Source: a virus. From it: a stretch of 64,000 bases of DNA. Of the stretch, positions 17,966 to 26,796 are shown one piece after another. The number at the start of each line of letters is the position of its first letter. The first letter of the stretch is position 1. The stretch is from IMG/VR virus record IMGVR_UViG_3300027801_002517, positions 62,001-126,000 of that record, one strand, 5' to 3'. Position numbers and translations under genes: made by a program. Under the pieces are notes generated by a model. The model was not told where the DNA came from. It did not search any database and saw only the letters and a program-made list of their open reading frames with translations.

Positions 17966-18264
17966 TCTTTTATCCTAGTCACACAATGTTCTTGTCTTGA
18001 TGTAGAATGATTATTTTGTCTAGCTACATCAGATAGCTCTGAAGCATTCTGTGTCATCACTGTGGCACCACCTTGATGTGCAAATTGACTACCAGCAGTC
18101 AATACAGAATCACTTTCCTCTTTATCTTTACATTTAGTTACACATCTTTTTACAAGACTTTTCGCTCTATCAAGCTCCTTACATATCTCATCTATTTCCA
18201 TTGTCTTATGATGATGTTGAATATAAAACTCTTCAGCTTTTCCTAATGGTCCTTTTTTAGTCAT
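17962..18264 (-). CDS. possible HTH-containing small protein
   Basis: A 100-residue protein whose N-terminal third (EEFYIQHHHKTMEIDEICKE followed by LDRAKSLVKRCV) could form a helix-turn-helix like those of small phage transcription or terminase regulators. The rest is polar, Gln/Ser/Thr-rich and probably disordered. The HTH is a weak visual match. It is coupled to its neighbours by short overlaps. Confidence 0.45.
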   Translation of the reverse strand: MTKKGPLGKAEEFYIQHHHKTMEIDEICKELDRAKSLVKRCVTKCKDKEESDSVLTAGSQFAHQGGATVMTQNASELSDVARQNNHSTSRQEHCVTRIKE

Positions 18265-18592
18265 TTAAAAATCCTCTCTGAGCTTTAGTCATATATAAGC
18301 TATTTTTACTAGATAAATACATCATATAGAAATCAAATGTATTTTTGGAAACACTTTTTAAATCAATAGGCAAAGCTCTTTCTCTTCGACCATATATTCC
18401 GTTAGGGTCAAATGGAGAGCTACTATACACTCTTATATAATAGTAGGCACGACCATTTTTTACCACACTTTTTGCATAAAATCTTTCATTTTCACCAGAA
18501 ATTTCTTGGCCATCTTTGTTAAACCACATTTCTTCTTGTTTTTGGGATTGCGGTAGTTCTTCTATCTCTTCTTCGCTGTCAATATATCTCAT
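18257..18592 (-). CDS. hypothetical protein
   Basis: A 111-residue protein with an acidic N-terminus (IDSEEEIEELPQ) and a beta-rich centre (FYAKSVVKNGRAYYYIRVY). The C-terminal region has several Tyr and Lys residues (FYMMYLSSKNSLYMTKAQ). No family recognised. It is translationally coupled upstream through an ATGA overlap with the zinc-ribbon gene. Confidence 0.5.
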   Translation of the reverse strand: MRYIDSEEEIEELPQSQKQEEMWFNKDGQEISGENERFYAKSVVKNGRAYYYIRVYSSSPFDPNGIYGRRERALPIDLKSVSKNTFDFYMMYLSSKNSLYMTKAQRGFLND

Positions 18593-18930
18593 TGTCTTCC
18601 TTCCATAATATATTTTTGCTTTTGTTTTGGCGTCATTTGATTGATCTGTGTCTTCGTGGCAGACCCTTTATGCCAAAGAGTATTATCTTTTTTGTTTTTA
18701 CTTTGCTCTTCATTTATAAATGATTTGTGTTTTTTAGTATTTTTATCGGCTAACTGACCAATAGTTGTGACATCTCCACGAACTGAAACATGACAACCAC
18801 CATAAATAACTCTTTCAAGTTTATACTTATTACAATTAGGACATTTTACGAGAGGCTTATCTTTAATGGATTGTTCTATATCATTGATCTCATGGAAACA
18901 ATCTTCACAGATATAATCATACGTCGGCAT
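18589..18930 (-). CDS. FmdB-type zinc-ribbon protein
   Basis: The first 45 residues match the FmdB/CxxC_CxxC_SSSS regulatory zinc ribbon: MPTYDYICEDCFHEIN followed by PLVKCPNCNKYKLERVIYG. The remainder is Lys/Gln/Asn-rich and probably unstructured. In bacteria such proteins are putative regulators. Phages often encode them near replication or late-gene control genes. The start overlaps the PhoH gene by 14 bp. Confidence 0.7.
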   Translation of the reverse strand: MPTYDYICEDCFHEINDIEQSIKDKPLVKCPNCNKYKLERVIYGGCHVSVRGDVTTIGQLADKNTKKHKSFINEEQSKNKKDNTLWHKGSATKTQINQMTPKQKQKYIMEGRQ

Positions 18931-19606
18931 CTTCTTTCTCCAATGCTGTTAAAATATCACCTAAAATTCCATTCCTTTGAATATCTGAATAAGTCAAATT
19001 ACAAATTGAAACTCCATTAATTCCTTCAAGCTTTTGGATGCATCTACTTAACCCACTATTGTTTTTGATGTCAGTTTGATTAGTATCACCATTGATTAAA
19101 ACTTTAGAATTCTCGCCCATTCTAGTGATAAACATTTTTATTTGTTCAAATGTACAGTTTTGAGCTTCATCTAAAATCATATAGCAATTATGAAAAGTAG
19201 ATCCTCTCATCACTTCTAATGGTTGATAACTAATTTTACCATCGTTATAGTAGTGACCATAATATGCTTGTCCTAAAAAATACCTAAAGTTTTCTTGCAT
19301 CGGTATTAAGTATGGAGCTATTTTATCTAATAATTCTCCGGGTAACGAACCAATGTCTTTACCAGCACATACTAATGGTCTCGTAATTATTATTTTGTCA
19401 ATATCTCCATCTCCACGATGAAGATGTTCAGCGGAAATACCAGCGGCTATAAATGATTTACCACAACCAGATGGGCCAGAACAAAAAATAACATCATTTT
19501 CTATAATAGATTTAATATATTCTTTCTGATTATTTGTTTTGGCTTCTACAGTTTTAATTTTTTGGAAATTATCTTTTACACGACTACTACTTCTTCTCTT
19601 TGCCAT
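18917..19606 (-). CDS. phoH: PhoH-like ATPase
   Basis: A 229-residue P-loop ATPase with VIFCSGPSGCGKS as Walker A (about residue 39-51), YMILDEAQNCT as Walker B with the adjacent Gln, and KVLINGDTNQTDI as the sensor-like GDxxQ motif. These are signatures of PhoH. PhoH-like genes are widespread in marine phages, and their exact function during infection remains unclear. It is the first gene of this part of the operon after a 29-bp gap to dut. Confidence 0.85.
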   Translation of the reverse strand: MAKRRSSSRVKDNFQKIKTVEAKTNNQKEYIKSIIENDVIFCSGPSGCGKSFIAAGISAEHLHRGDGDIDKIIITRPLVCAGKDIGSLPGELLDKIAPYLIPMQENFRYFLGQAYYGHYYNDGKISYQPLEVMRGSTFHNCYMILDEAQNCTFEQIKMFITRMGENSKVLINGDTNQTDIKNNSGLSRCIQKLEGINGVSICNLTYSDIQRNGILGDILTALEKEDADV

Positions 19607-19635
19607 TAATTTAAAACCTCTTATATTAAGTTATG

Positions 19636-20247
19636 TTATACTCCTGAGCTACCGAACCCTCCTGCATTCCTATCCGTTTCATTCAAGTCTGTAATTTCAA
19701 CTAATTTAAATTTTGGAACTTCTTGGAATAAAATTTGGGCTATTCTGTCTCCAGTATCGATGGTTACTGGCACTTGACCAGTATTTAATAAGCAAACTTT
19801 TACCTCACCCCTATAACCAGAATCAATTACTCCAGCTAATATATCAATACCCTTTTTAACTGCCATACCAGATCTGGGCCAAATTAAACCCACAAATGAA
19901 TTGGGTATAGCTAACGATATACCAGTGTTAATTGTCGCTCTTTCACTTGGTAATATAGTTTTTGGTTCGCAGCTATATAAATCCCAACCAGCATCTGATG
20001 CATGTGCTTGGGTGGGCTGAACAGCATTTGGCTGGGTTCTTGTTAGATTGATCGTCCAGAAGCCACTCATCACTTGATCAATACACTCCAAGTGTCTACC
20101 AACAGTGTTTGAGCTTTCTCCTACTGGATACTTATCAGGATTACAAAACACATCAAAGAAAAGTTCTTGCGGCATACTTCTATGCTGCGTCTTAGTTCTT
20201 TCGTGCATATCTGATAATTGCTTTTTTCTTGCTTCATGATCATTCAT
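19636..20247 (-). CDS. dut: dUTPase (dUTP diphosphatase)
   Basis: A 203-residue trimeric-type dUTPase with all five motifs: ASDAGWDLYS, WPRSGMAVKKG, GVIDSGYRGEV, GDRIAQILF and RNAGGFGSSG. It hydrolyses dUTP to dUMP, keeping uracil out of DNA and supplying ThyX. An extra N-terminal segment of about 65 residues (MNDHEARKKQLSDMHERTKT onwards) is not part of the usual 150-residue enzyme. It contains FFDVFCNPDKYP, which I do not recognise. Its own start has AAGGACTG upstream. Confidence 0.92.
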   Translation of the reverse strand: MNDHEARKKQLSDMHERTKTQHRSMPQELFFDVFCNPDKYPVGESSNTVGRHLECIDQVMSGFWTINLTRTQPNAVQPTQAHASDAGWDLYSCEPKTILPSERATINTGISLAIPNSFVGLIWPRSGMAVKKGIDILAGVIDSGYRGEVKVCLLNTGQVPVTIDTGDRIAQILFQEVPKFKLVEITDLNETDRNAGGFGSSGV

Positions 20248-20276
20248 AATCAGTCCTTCTATTTATATTTATAATA

Positions 20277-20438
20277 TTAGCCCCGTCTTTCAATAGCACT
20301 ATTAACAATAGAGTTAGCACCCTTCTCTGAGCTGGCATAGCCTACATGTTTCTTCTGATCGTCGATAACAACATAACAGTCCCATCGCCGTTCTTTTTCG
20401 TTTTCCTCGACAAATCCACCAGTAGGTTTGCTTGCCAT
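20277..20438 (-). CDS. hypothetical small protein
   Basis: A 53-residue protein (MASKPTGGFVEENEKE start) with a small beta-rich core around RRWDCYVVIDDQKKHVGYAS. AAAGGCGAG lies upstream of this ATG. An in-frame GTG 20 codons earlier has no good ribosome site. It follows the Fe-S carrier gene. No family recognised. Confidence 0.5.
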   Translation of the reverse strand: MASKPTGGFVEENEKERRWDCYVVIDDQKKHVGYASSEKGANSIVNSAIERRG

Positions 20439-20506
20439 GTCTGCTCGCCTTTCTATCCGACTATATAGAGTAAGACAAATCTTGTATACACTTACCACGG
20501 ACTGTG

Positions 20507-20839
20507 TTACGCGGAAAAACTACTACCACAACCACAAGATTTGACGGCATTTGGATTATCGAACTGAAAGCCTCGCTTGTCAAGTCCTGAGTAGAAGTCA
20601 ACGGTTGTGCCATCCAGAAACAGATCGCTTTTCTTATCCACAACAACACCAACACCATACTGTTCCCGAAACACATCTGTTTTGACATCGTATCGATCAG
20701 TAAAGTCAAAGGCATACTGGAAGCCACTGCATCCACCACCGACCACACCGACACGGACATATTTTAGTTCCTCGCGGTTCTGATCTTCAATAATACTCTG
20801 GATTTCAATTGCAGCGGCTTCAGTAAGTTGAACTGTCAT
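20507..20839 (-). CDS. A-type iron-sulfur carrier (IscA/ErpA family)
   Basis: A 110-residue HesB/IscA-like protein carrying the three essential cysteines in the expected places: GGGCSGFQY at about residue 35-43 and SCGCGSSF near the C-terminus. The strand DGTTVDFYSG is also typical. A-type carriers deliver Fe-S clusters to apo-proteins. Here likely clients are the Cas4-like nuclease or host enzymes, but this is inference. Related hesB genes occur in some marine phages. GC content is higher than in the neighbouring replication genes, consistent with acquisition from a host. Confidence 0.9.
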   Translation of the reverse strand: MTVQLTEAAAIEIQSIIEDQNREELKYVRVGVVGGGCSGFQYAFDFTDRYDVKTDVFREQYGVGVVVDKKSDLFLDGTTVDFYSGLDKRGFQFDNPNAVKSCGCGSSFSA

Positions 20840-20859
20840 TTACTTTTCCTTTTAATCGT

Positions 20860-21045
20860 TTAATCGTTTAACTTGTATTCCAGAATATCCCAAATTTCAT
20901 CACCGCCGACATACTTACGGTCTTCTTCTTGAGATTTTTCCTTGGCCTTTTCCGCACCATCCATTGTCTTATGGATTGATACTATATGATGATCTCCATC
21001 GTCTCTCCATCCGTATTCCCTGTAGTATACTACGTATGTTTTCAT
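20860..21045 (-). CDS. hypothetical small protein
   Basis: A 61-residue protein beginning MKTYVVYYREYGWRDDGDHH. It alternates beta strands and a charged helix (DGAEKAKEKSQEEDRKY), a layout seen in many small phage proteins of the 'WGR-like' or DUF type. No family is assigned. It is encoded between the Fe-S carrier and an exported protein. Confidence 0.5.
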   Translation of the reverse strand: MKTYVVYYREYGWRDDGDHHIVSIHKTMDGAEKAKEKSQEEDRKYVGGDEIWDILEYKLND

Positions 21046-21057
21046 TTGTGCAGTCTT

Positions 21058-21396
21058 TTAATCGTTGTTGCGTCGGTTACTACGTCGTTCACCACGTCGC
21101 TCATTATCACGTCTGTGACGGCGACGACCTCTATTGGATTCATATGTAAAACCAAATCCACCACGAGAGAAGTTAAGACCAAATCCTCTACTGGGACGAC
21201 GACCCCTATAATAGCCAAAATTCCACGGTGCAGGTCGATAAAACCCATAATCATAATGTTCAGGATACGCATTAGGATATGCGTTAATGAAGAATCCACC
21301 ACGAAATCTTGGATGTGCAGATGCAGGAGATGATGCAGTAATAAATAGTGTCACTACAATCGCTATTAGAGTAAAGTGTTTAAAAAATTTCATCAT
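21058..21396 (-). CDS. exported Arg/Gly/Tyr-rich protein
   Basis: The N-terminus is a classical signal peptide (two Met, KFFKH, then HFTLIAIVVTLFITA and the cleavage-like SPASAHP). The mature part is low-complexity, rich in Tyr, Pro, Gly and Arg (FYRPAPWNFGYYRGRRPSRG), and ends in an Arg/Asn/Glu-rich tail. Similar short Tyr/Arg-rich exported proteins are common in planctomycetes. It may alter the host envelope or bind anionic polymers. It lies directly downstream of the DUF1501 gene. Confidence 0.6.
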   Translation of the reverse strand: MMKFFKHFTLIAIVVTLFITASSPASAHPRFRGGFFINAYPNAYPEHYDYGFYRPAPWNFGYYRGRRPSRGFGLNFSRGGFGFTYESNRGRRRHRRDNERRGERRSNRRNND

Positions 21397-21404
21397 TGTT
21401 CCCC

Positions 21405-22694
21405 TTAAAATAATTCTTTTATACGCTTACCACCATTGACCATACCAAACGGTCTACCTTCAGCGGAATGAAGTTCTTGGTGAGTATTAATATTTAAAGA
21501 TGTTAAAACAGTTTCCGCTAAATCTTCTGGAGTATAACAACCTCCCACACACGACATTCCAGTTCTATCGGTTTCGCCCACGCACATTCCTGAATTTAAT
21601 CCACCACCACTCAGTAATAAACTAAATGCTGCCGGGAAATGTCCACGTCCCCCGGCACCTGCATCAATCTTTGGAGTCCTACCAAATTCCCCAGTGACTA
21701 ATACCAAGGTTTTATCTGACAACCCACGATCTGCAAGATCAGCAAACAAAGTAGAGATGGCAGAATCTAATGGTGGTAGTAATTCATCTTTAAGTAATCG
21801 GAAGTTCTCATCATGAGTATCCCAGTCAGTATGCTGAATAGTCACACACCTCACACCAGCTTCTACTAAACGGCGAGCCATTAAACAACTCTGACCTAGT
21901 GTACTTCTACCATACTGTTCTCTAATTTTAGCTGGTTCACGATCAATGTCAAATGCCGCCTTGGCTTCTGCTGATAGCATTAGAGTTTTGGCAGACTCTC
22001 TAAATGCATTAAAACTATTTGCTTTACGATTTGATCTAACTGAAACTTCCTTCGTTCCTTCAAACTTAGATAGCTGACGCCTCAGCTTTTCCCTAATTGC
22101 TATTCTATCATCGGGCAAATCAAACGGTGGCACAAGATCTGGTACAGAAAAACTTGGTGAATTAGGATCTGCCGCAATGACAAATGGAGCATATGATGAT
22201 CCTAGATATGCAGAACTACCACTCCTATGCATAGTAGGTAAACAAATATAAGGAGGCACAGATCCGATACCACCTTTTTCGTGAGCAATAATAGACCCAA
22301 AGGATGGATTGTGATTATTTGGCATCTGTTTAGACTGAAATGTTGGATTGGGCTTGTACCCAGTCAATATATAATGATCACCAGAACCATGATTAGAGTC
22401 ACTATGTGACATAGATCTAACTATTGAGAACTTGTCTTGCTGTTGTGCGAGCAAAGGAAGATGTTCTGTTATATGTATGTCTGGCACACATGTTGAAATT
22501 GGTGAAAATTCTCCACGATATTCAAGAGGAGCATTCGGTTTCATATCAAACATGTCGATACTACTGGGACCACCTTTTAGAAATACAATAATGAGAGACT
22601 TATCAGAAGCTTCAGCCACCTCAGAAGCATACGAACTCATAGGCAAAAACAATGAAGCCGCTCCACCCTTCAAAAATTTTCGTCTGGTAGTCAT
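21405..22694 (-). CDS. DUF1501 protein with Tat signal
   Basis: A 429-residue alkaline-phosphatase-superfamily (sulfatase-like) DUF1501 protein. It begins with a twin-arginine signal (MTTRRKFLKGGAASLFLP). Diagnostic strings follow: IIVFLKGGPSSIDMFDMKP, SDSNHGSGDHYILTGY, QHTDWDTHDENF, LVTGEFGRTPKIDAGAGGRG and HFPAAFSLLLSGGG. DUF1501 proteins are abundant in planctomycetes, and their substrate is unknown. Finding one inside an operon with phage nucleotide-reductase genes is unusual and points to acquisition from a planctomycete host. The start overlaps nrdB by 4 bp and has GGAG upstream, so expression is coupled. Confidence 0.9.
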   Translation of the reverse strand: MTTRRKFLKGGAASLFLPMSSYASEVAEASDKSLIIVFLKGGPSSIDMFDMKPNAPLEYRGEFSPISTCVPDIHITEHLPLLAQQQDKFSIVRSMSHSDSNHGSGDHYILTGYKPNPTFQSKQMPNNHNPSFGSIIAHEKGGIGSVPPYICLPTMHRSGSSAYLGSSYAPFVIAADPNSPSFSVPDLVPPFDLPDDRIAIREKLRRQLSKFEGTKEVSVRSNRKANSFNAFRESAKTLMLSAEAKAAFDIDREPAKIREQYGRSTLGQSCLMARRLVEAGVRCVTIQHTDWDTHDENFRLLKDELLPPLDSAISTLFADLADRGLSDKTLVLVTGEFGRTPKIDAGAGGRGHFPAAFSLLLSGGGLNSGMCVGETDRTGMSCVGGCYTPEDLAETVLTSLNINTHQELHSAEGRPFGMVNGGKRIKELF

Positions 22695-23755
22695 AATAGA
22701 TCTCCAAAATCTACATCTTCTAAATCATTTTTACTCGCACCAATTTTATAGCTGGTAATTTCGTGTTCTTGTGGTGCCACCTGAACAGATTCACTTTTCA
22801 TCCAAGGATCTGTCCAACCAGCAACAGGATTCTTACCAACTTTTTCATATGGTAATCCTATCGCCTTCCTTCTTGACATACACAACCAATCAATATATTG
22901 ATGTAATACTACTTCATTTAAACCAATAATTGATCCGTCTTTGAATAGGTATGACGCCCATTCTTTTTCTTCTTGAGCAGCCCTATTAAACATTTCTACG
23001 GCAGCATCTTGGCACTGTTCCGCCACTTTAACAAACCCTTCACTCTCCTCCTTATGAAGAATTTTGAGTATTTCTTGGGTATTAGACAGGTGCAGAGCCT
23101 CATCTCTTTTAATAAGCTTAATAATATCAGCATTACCAACCATCTTTTTATTTTCTGCGAAGGCAAACGAACAGATGAAACTGACATAAAATCTTATAGC
23201 TTCAAGGATATTGATGCTTATAATCGTCATATAGATTTGTTTTTTAATATCCGCTGTTTTGCTATCAGCCATACCCATAAGATTATTATAATCTTCAATA
23301 GCACTGGATGCTCGTTTCATAATCTCGTTGTCGGTATAAATACCATCAAACACTTCCGTGGGATCTGCATAAACATTCTGAATAATATAAGAGTAGCTGA
23401 AACTATGAATCGACTCAAAAAACATCCATGTTATCAAACATTTCTCTAACTCAGTATTAGACACATATCCCAATAATGTGGGAACACCACGACAAATAAC
23501 ACTATCAAGCATAGTCTGATACTTAAGATTAGAAGTAAAGATAAACTTCTCGTTATCAGACATTTCTTTAAAATCAGACCTATCCTTCTTTAGTTCTATT
23601 TCCTTTGGTTGCCAGAAAAATTCCATCATCTTATTATCCAGATTAGTAAACACTGGATATTTAATCATATCAAATCTCTGAACACCCAAATCTTTACCTA
23701 AAAAGAGGGGTTGACTCAAAATATCTACCTTTTTAGTATTGAAGATAGTTTTCAT
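22691..23755 (-). CDS. nrdB: class I ribonucleotide reductase beta subunit
   Basis: A 354-residue NrdB with the expected metal ligands: LKYQTMLDS (Asp), MFFESIHS (Glu and His), EAIRFYVSF (Glu) and RDEALHLSN (Glu, His). The radical tyrosine position is filled by Tyr in FSYSYI. It generates the radical for NrdA. I use the ATG that overlaps the nrdA stop as ATGA, three codons inside a longer reading. The C-terminus DLEDVDFGDLL is the peptide that docks into NrdA. Confidence 0.93.
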   Translation of the reverse strand: MKTIFNTKKVDILSQPLFLGKDLGVQRFDMIKYPVFTNLDNKMMEFFWQPKEIELKKDRSDFKEMSDNEKFIFTSNLKYQTMLDSVICRGVPTLLGYVSNTELEKCLITWMFFESIHSFSYSYIIQNVYADPTEVFDGIYTDNEIMKRASSAIEDYNNLMGMADSKTADIKKQIYMTIISINILEAIRFYVSFICSFAFAENKKMVGNADIIKLIKRDEALHLSNTQEILKILHKEESEGFVKVAEQCQDAAVEMFNRAAQEEKEWASYLFKDGSIIGLNEVVLHQYIDWLCMSRRKAIGLPYEKVGKNPVAGWTDPWMKSESVQVAPQEHEITSYKIGASKNDLEDVDFGDLL

Positions 23756-25980
23756 ATTGCACAAGCCCCGCCTTCGCAGTTTAGATCTGCTTCAGTTTCG
23801 CCATCTCCATCTGGAGTATTCGCATAGTAGAAGTTCTTCAGCCCATACTTATAACCATAGATCTGATCTTTAATTAGGATGCTCAAGGGGATATTACCAT
23901 CCTCATAATGAGCATAATTGTAATAGAGATTTGTACTCATGCTCATATCTACAAACTTCTGAATAACAGCAGCAGTATTAAGCATAGCTTCATTATCCCG
24001 CATTTCCCAAGCTTTAGTATAATAATTCTTGCGATTATAATAATTTGGCACCAGTTGTTTCAAGATACCATTCTTTGCCTTCTTGTAAAGTAGAAGGTTT
24101 CTGACTGGCTCAATACCATTTGTACTGTTCTGAATAACACTGGATGATTCACAGGGCATAACTGCGGATAAGGTAGAATGCCTTAATCCAAATTCTTTAA
24201 CTCTGTTTCTTAAACCCTTCCAGTCCATATTATACTTAGGCTTAACCAATTTGTCAACCGACTTTTTATACCAATCAATCGGCAAAAGTCCCTTAGAGTA
24301 TTTAGTGTCTTCAAACTTCTCACATGGTCCCAGCTTCTCAGCAAGTTTACAAGATTCATTAATCAAATTCCACTGAATTTTCTCCATTGTCTCATGGATC
24401 AGTACTAATGCTTCAGGATCTCCATAGAACATCTTATTCTTTGCCAAAAATCCTGCAAGGTTTGTGATACCAATACCCAAAGATCTTCTGTTCTTGGTAA
24501 AGTTTTCACCAGCCAACACAGGATAATCTTGATAATCGATAATTGCCTCAAGGGTATTAACAGCAACTTCGCAAGTCTTTTGAATATCTTCATCTGAATT
24601 TAGTTCAAGGAGATTTAAAGCAGATAAAATACAGATACCAATTTCACCGTCTGGATCATTGATATCTTTGATTGGCACAGTGGGATGAATAATCTCTTGA
24701 CATAGATTTGACATCTTAACAGGAATATCCCACGACCCGTGTTCATTGGCTGTATCGATATTCATAGAGTAAATACGTCCAGTCTCAAGCCGCTCTCTTG
24801 CGAATACCTCCGCGAGCTTCCTTGCTGAGATTTTCTTCTTAAACTTAATACTACGAGCATTCTCGTATTTCTTATATAGCTCTTCAAACTTTTCATTATC
24901 ACCAAAGGCTTCATACAAGCCTTTAGTCTCATGAGGATTAAATAATGTAATCTCTTCATTAGCTATAAGGCGTTCATAGAACAGTTTGCAAAATTGAACT
25001 GAGTAATCCAGCTTTCTAACTCTATTATCATCTGTGCCAGCATTGTTCTTGAGAACAAGGACATCTTCTATTTCATAGTGCCAAAAGGGTACATGTACTG
25101 TAGCAGATCCTCCCCTGATGCCGTTCTGGCTCGTTGACTTAACAGCCGACTCAAAGTTCTTTAGATATGGAATGATGCCTGTGTGAATGACCTCGCCGCC
25201 TCTGATAGGGGCGTTGATGGGTCTGATACGTCCCATATTCAAACCAATACCAGCACGTCTAGCAGTATACTTACCAACAGCGTGTACTGATGCAAAAATA
25301 CTGTCAAGATCATCATCGACATCTACCAAGACACATGAAGCAAATTGCTTAATAGTGGTTCTAACGCCAGCCATAATCGGTGTAGGTAAATTAATCTTAA
25401 ATGTAGAGTATGCATCGTAGGCTTTTTTAACTTCAGCAACATCATCAAACAGACACATAGCGATAAGCATATATGCAAACTGTGGAGTTTCAAATATTTC
25501 CCCAGTTGATCTATTCTTAACAAGATACTTATCTATTAATTGCTGTAATCCAGCATAAGTAAATAAATCATCTCGTGAATGATTGATATAGGATTCAAAT
25601 TTTTCTATATCTTCTTTATACCATTTTTCTAAAATAGCTGGATCATAAACGCCGTTATCAACTCTTATAGCAATGAAATCAAAAAATTCTGGAGGTTTCT
25701 TACCACTAGCCCAAACATCTTTCCTAAGCTGCATATTTAACAATCGGGAAGCACAATACTGATAATTTGGGGCTGATTCTGAAATTAGATCATTAGCAGA
25801 TTTAATTAGGATTTGTTGTATCTCTGAAGTAGGTATACCATCATACAGAGATAGATTAGCATTCATCTCAATATCAGAAAGAGATACACCATTTAGATCC
25901 TCCGTTGCCCATTGTACAACTTGGTGAATTTTTTCGACATTATAGTCTTCCGATTGACCATTCCGTTTAGTTACACGCAT
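23752..25980 (-). CDS. nrdA: class I ribonucleotide reductase alpha subunit
   Basis: A 742-residue NrdA beginning with an ATP-cone-like region (TKRNGQSEDYNVEKIHQVV). The active-site cysteines are visible: FASCVLVDVDDDLDS, SNLCQEIIHPT with the catalytic Glu, and the C-terminal redox pair in CEGGACAI. MPCESSSVIQNSTNGIEP is the phosphate-binding loop. It reduces ribonucleoside diphosphates to deoxyribonucleotides. The gene is transcribed toward nrdB and is followed upstream by a strong intrinsic terminator of the preceding unit. Confidence 0.95.
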   Translation of the reverse strand: MRVTKRNGQSEDYNVEKIHQVVQWATEDLNGVSLSDIEMNANLSLYDGIPTSEIQQILIKSANDLISESAPNYQYCASRLLNMQLRKDVWASGKKPPEFFDFIAIRVDNGVYDPAILEKWYKEDIEKFESYINHSRDDLFTYAGLQQLIDKYLVKNRSTGEIFETPQFAYMLIAMCLFDDVAEVKKAYDAYSTFKINLPTPIMAGVRTTIKQFASCVLVDVDDDLDSIFASVHAVGKYTARRAGIGLNMGRIRPINAPIRGGEVIHTGIIPYLKNFESAVKSTSQNGIRGGSATVHVPFWHYEIEDVLVLKNNAGTDDNRVRKLDYSVQFCKLFYERLIANEEITLFNPHETKGLYEAFGDNEKFEELYKKYENARSIKFKKKISARKLAEVFARERLETGRIYSMNIDTANEHGSWDIPVKMSNLCQEIIHPTVPIKDINDPDGEIGICILSALNLLELNSDEDIQKTCEVAVNTLEAIIDYQDYPVLAGENFTKNRRSLGIGITNLAGFLAKNKMFYGDPEALVLIHETMEKIQWNLINESCKLAEKLGPCEKFEDTKYSKGLLPIDWYKKSVDKLVKPKYNMDWKGLRNRVKEFGLRHSTLSAVMPCESSSVIQNSTNGIEPVRNLLLYKKAKNGILKQLVPNYYNRKNYYTKAWEMRDNEAMLNTAAVIQKFVDMSMSTNLYYNYAHYEDGNIPLSILIKDQIYGYKYGLKNFYYANTPDGDGETEADLNCEGGACAI

Positions 25981-26002
25981 TTCTGAATTATTCCTTATAC
26001 AT

Positions 26003-26044
26003 CAAAAGATAAATATAGCCACCAATTTACAAAGGTGGCTATAA
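26003..26044 (-). terminator. intrinsic terminator
   Basis: A perfect 10-bp stem (TATAGCCACC / GGTGGCTATA) with a 10-nt loop is followed on the minus strand by a T-rich run (TTTATCTTTTG). It ends the unit coming from the small membrane protein genes and precedes nrdA. Confidence 0.75.
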
Positions 26045-26050
26045 ATTCAA

Positions 26051-26296
26051 CTATCTAACAATTTTTACTTGTACATTTTTACCAACATTTACATAAACAA
26101 CATCTTTACCATCTTCCTTGGTAAATTCGAGCATATCAATTACTTCTCGTGCTTTATCAATATGAGACTGTTCAAGGTTAACCTTCTTCAATGCTTTCTT
26201 AATTAGCGTATCAGTAATATCAATATCAAATAGCCCACCATACTCACCACTTTCATTACCACTAATTACAACATCTTCTTGCTTAAAATCACTCAT
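26051..26296 (-). CDS. hypothetical small protein
   Basis: An 81-residue acidic protein with a Gly/Ser/Glu start (SGNESGEYGGLF) and a helix (IKKALKKVNLEQSHIDKARE) followed by beta strands (VVYVNVGKNVQVKIV). It is coupled to the membrane protein gene upstream by an ATGA overlap and is last in its transcription unit. No family recognised. Confidence 0.55.
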   Translation of the reverse strand: MSDFKQEDVVISGNESGEYGGLFDIDITDTLIKKALKKVNLEQSHIDKAREVIDMLEFTKEDGKDVVYVNVGKNVQVKIVR

Positions 26297-26796
26297 TGAT
26301 TAAAACTCCAAGCTATAGCGTCTAAAACATTAACTAAACTAGTTCTTGCTTCTGGTGTAAAATCTGCATTTTCTTTACCAAGGGTCGCTATAATAATTTC
26401 ATCTATTGATTCACCAAGATTAGTATATTTATCTTTTAAGTCAAGTCCAGTAAAGTTTAATTGTCCTGCAATTGAATTAAAATTCTTAAATTGTCCTGTT
26501 GTTTGGATCAATCCCGGCTCCGTCTCGACTACATCTGACAATGTATAAAAATAATCTCTCAGTTGAGTTTTATCCTTTTTATTGATATCTAATAGTATCA
26601 GTTCTTCAACTAATGTCTTATTTGTTAATGATGGCTCAACAACTTCTGGTTTATTATCTACTGGCGTTATTTCTGTACTCTGTAATGCTTCAATAATCGG
26701 TTGACCAACAAGAGACACAAACACCAAAACTACAACAATAATAATCTTTGAGGTTTTATCGTTCCAAATTTCTAATATTTTATCACTATTTATCAT
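26293..26796 (-). CDS. membrane-anchored hypothetical protein
   Basis: A 167-residue protein with one N-terminal transmembrane segment (IIIVVVLVFVSLVG at about residues 18-31), then a long extracytoplasmic-looking helical domain containing DINKKDKTQLRDYFYTL. It has no Cys and no enzymatic motif. It belongs to a run of four overlapping membrane-protein genes ending in an exported thioredoxin, which suggests an envelope-directed function. Confidence 0.6.
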   Translation of the reverse strand: MINSDKILEIWNDKTSKIIIVVVLVFVSLVGQPIIEALQSTEITPVDNKPEVVEPSLTNKTLVEELILLDINKKDKTQLRDYFYTLSDVVETEPGLIQTTGQFKNFNSIAGQLNFTGLDLKDKYTNLGESIDEIIIATLGKENADFTPEARTSLVNVLDAIAWSFNQ

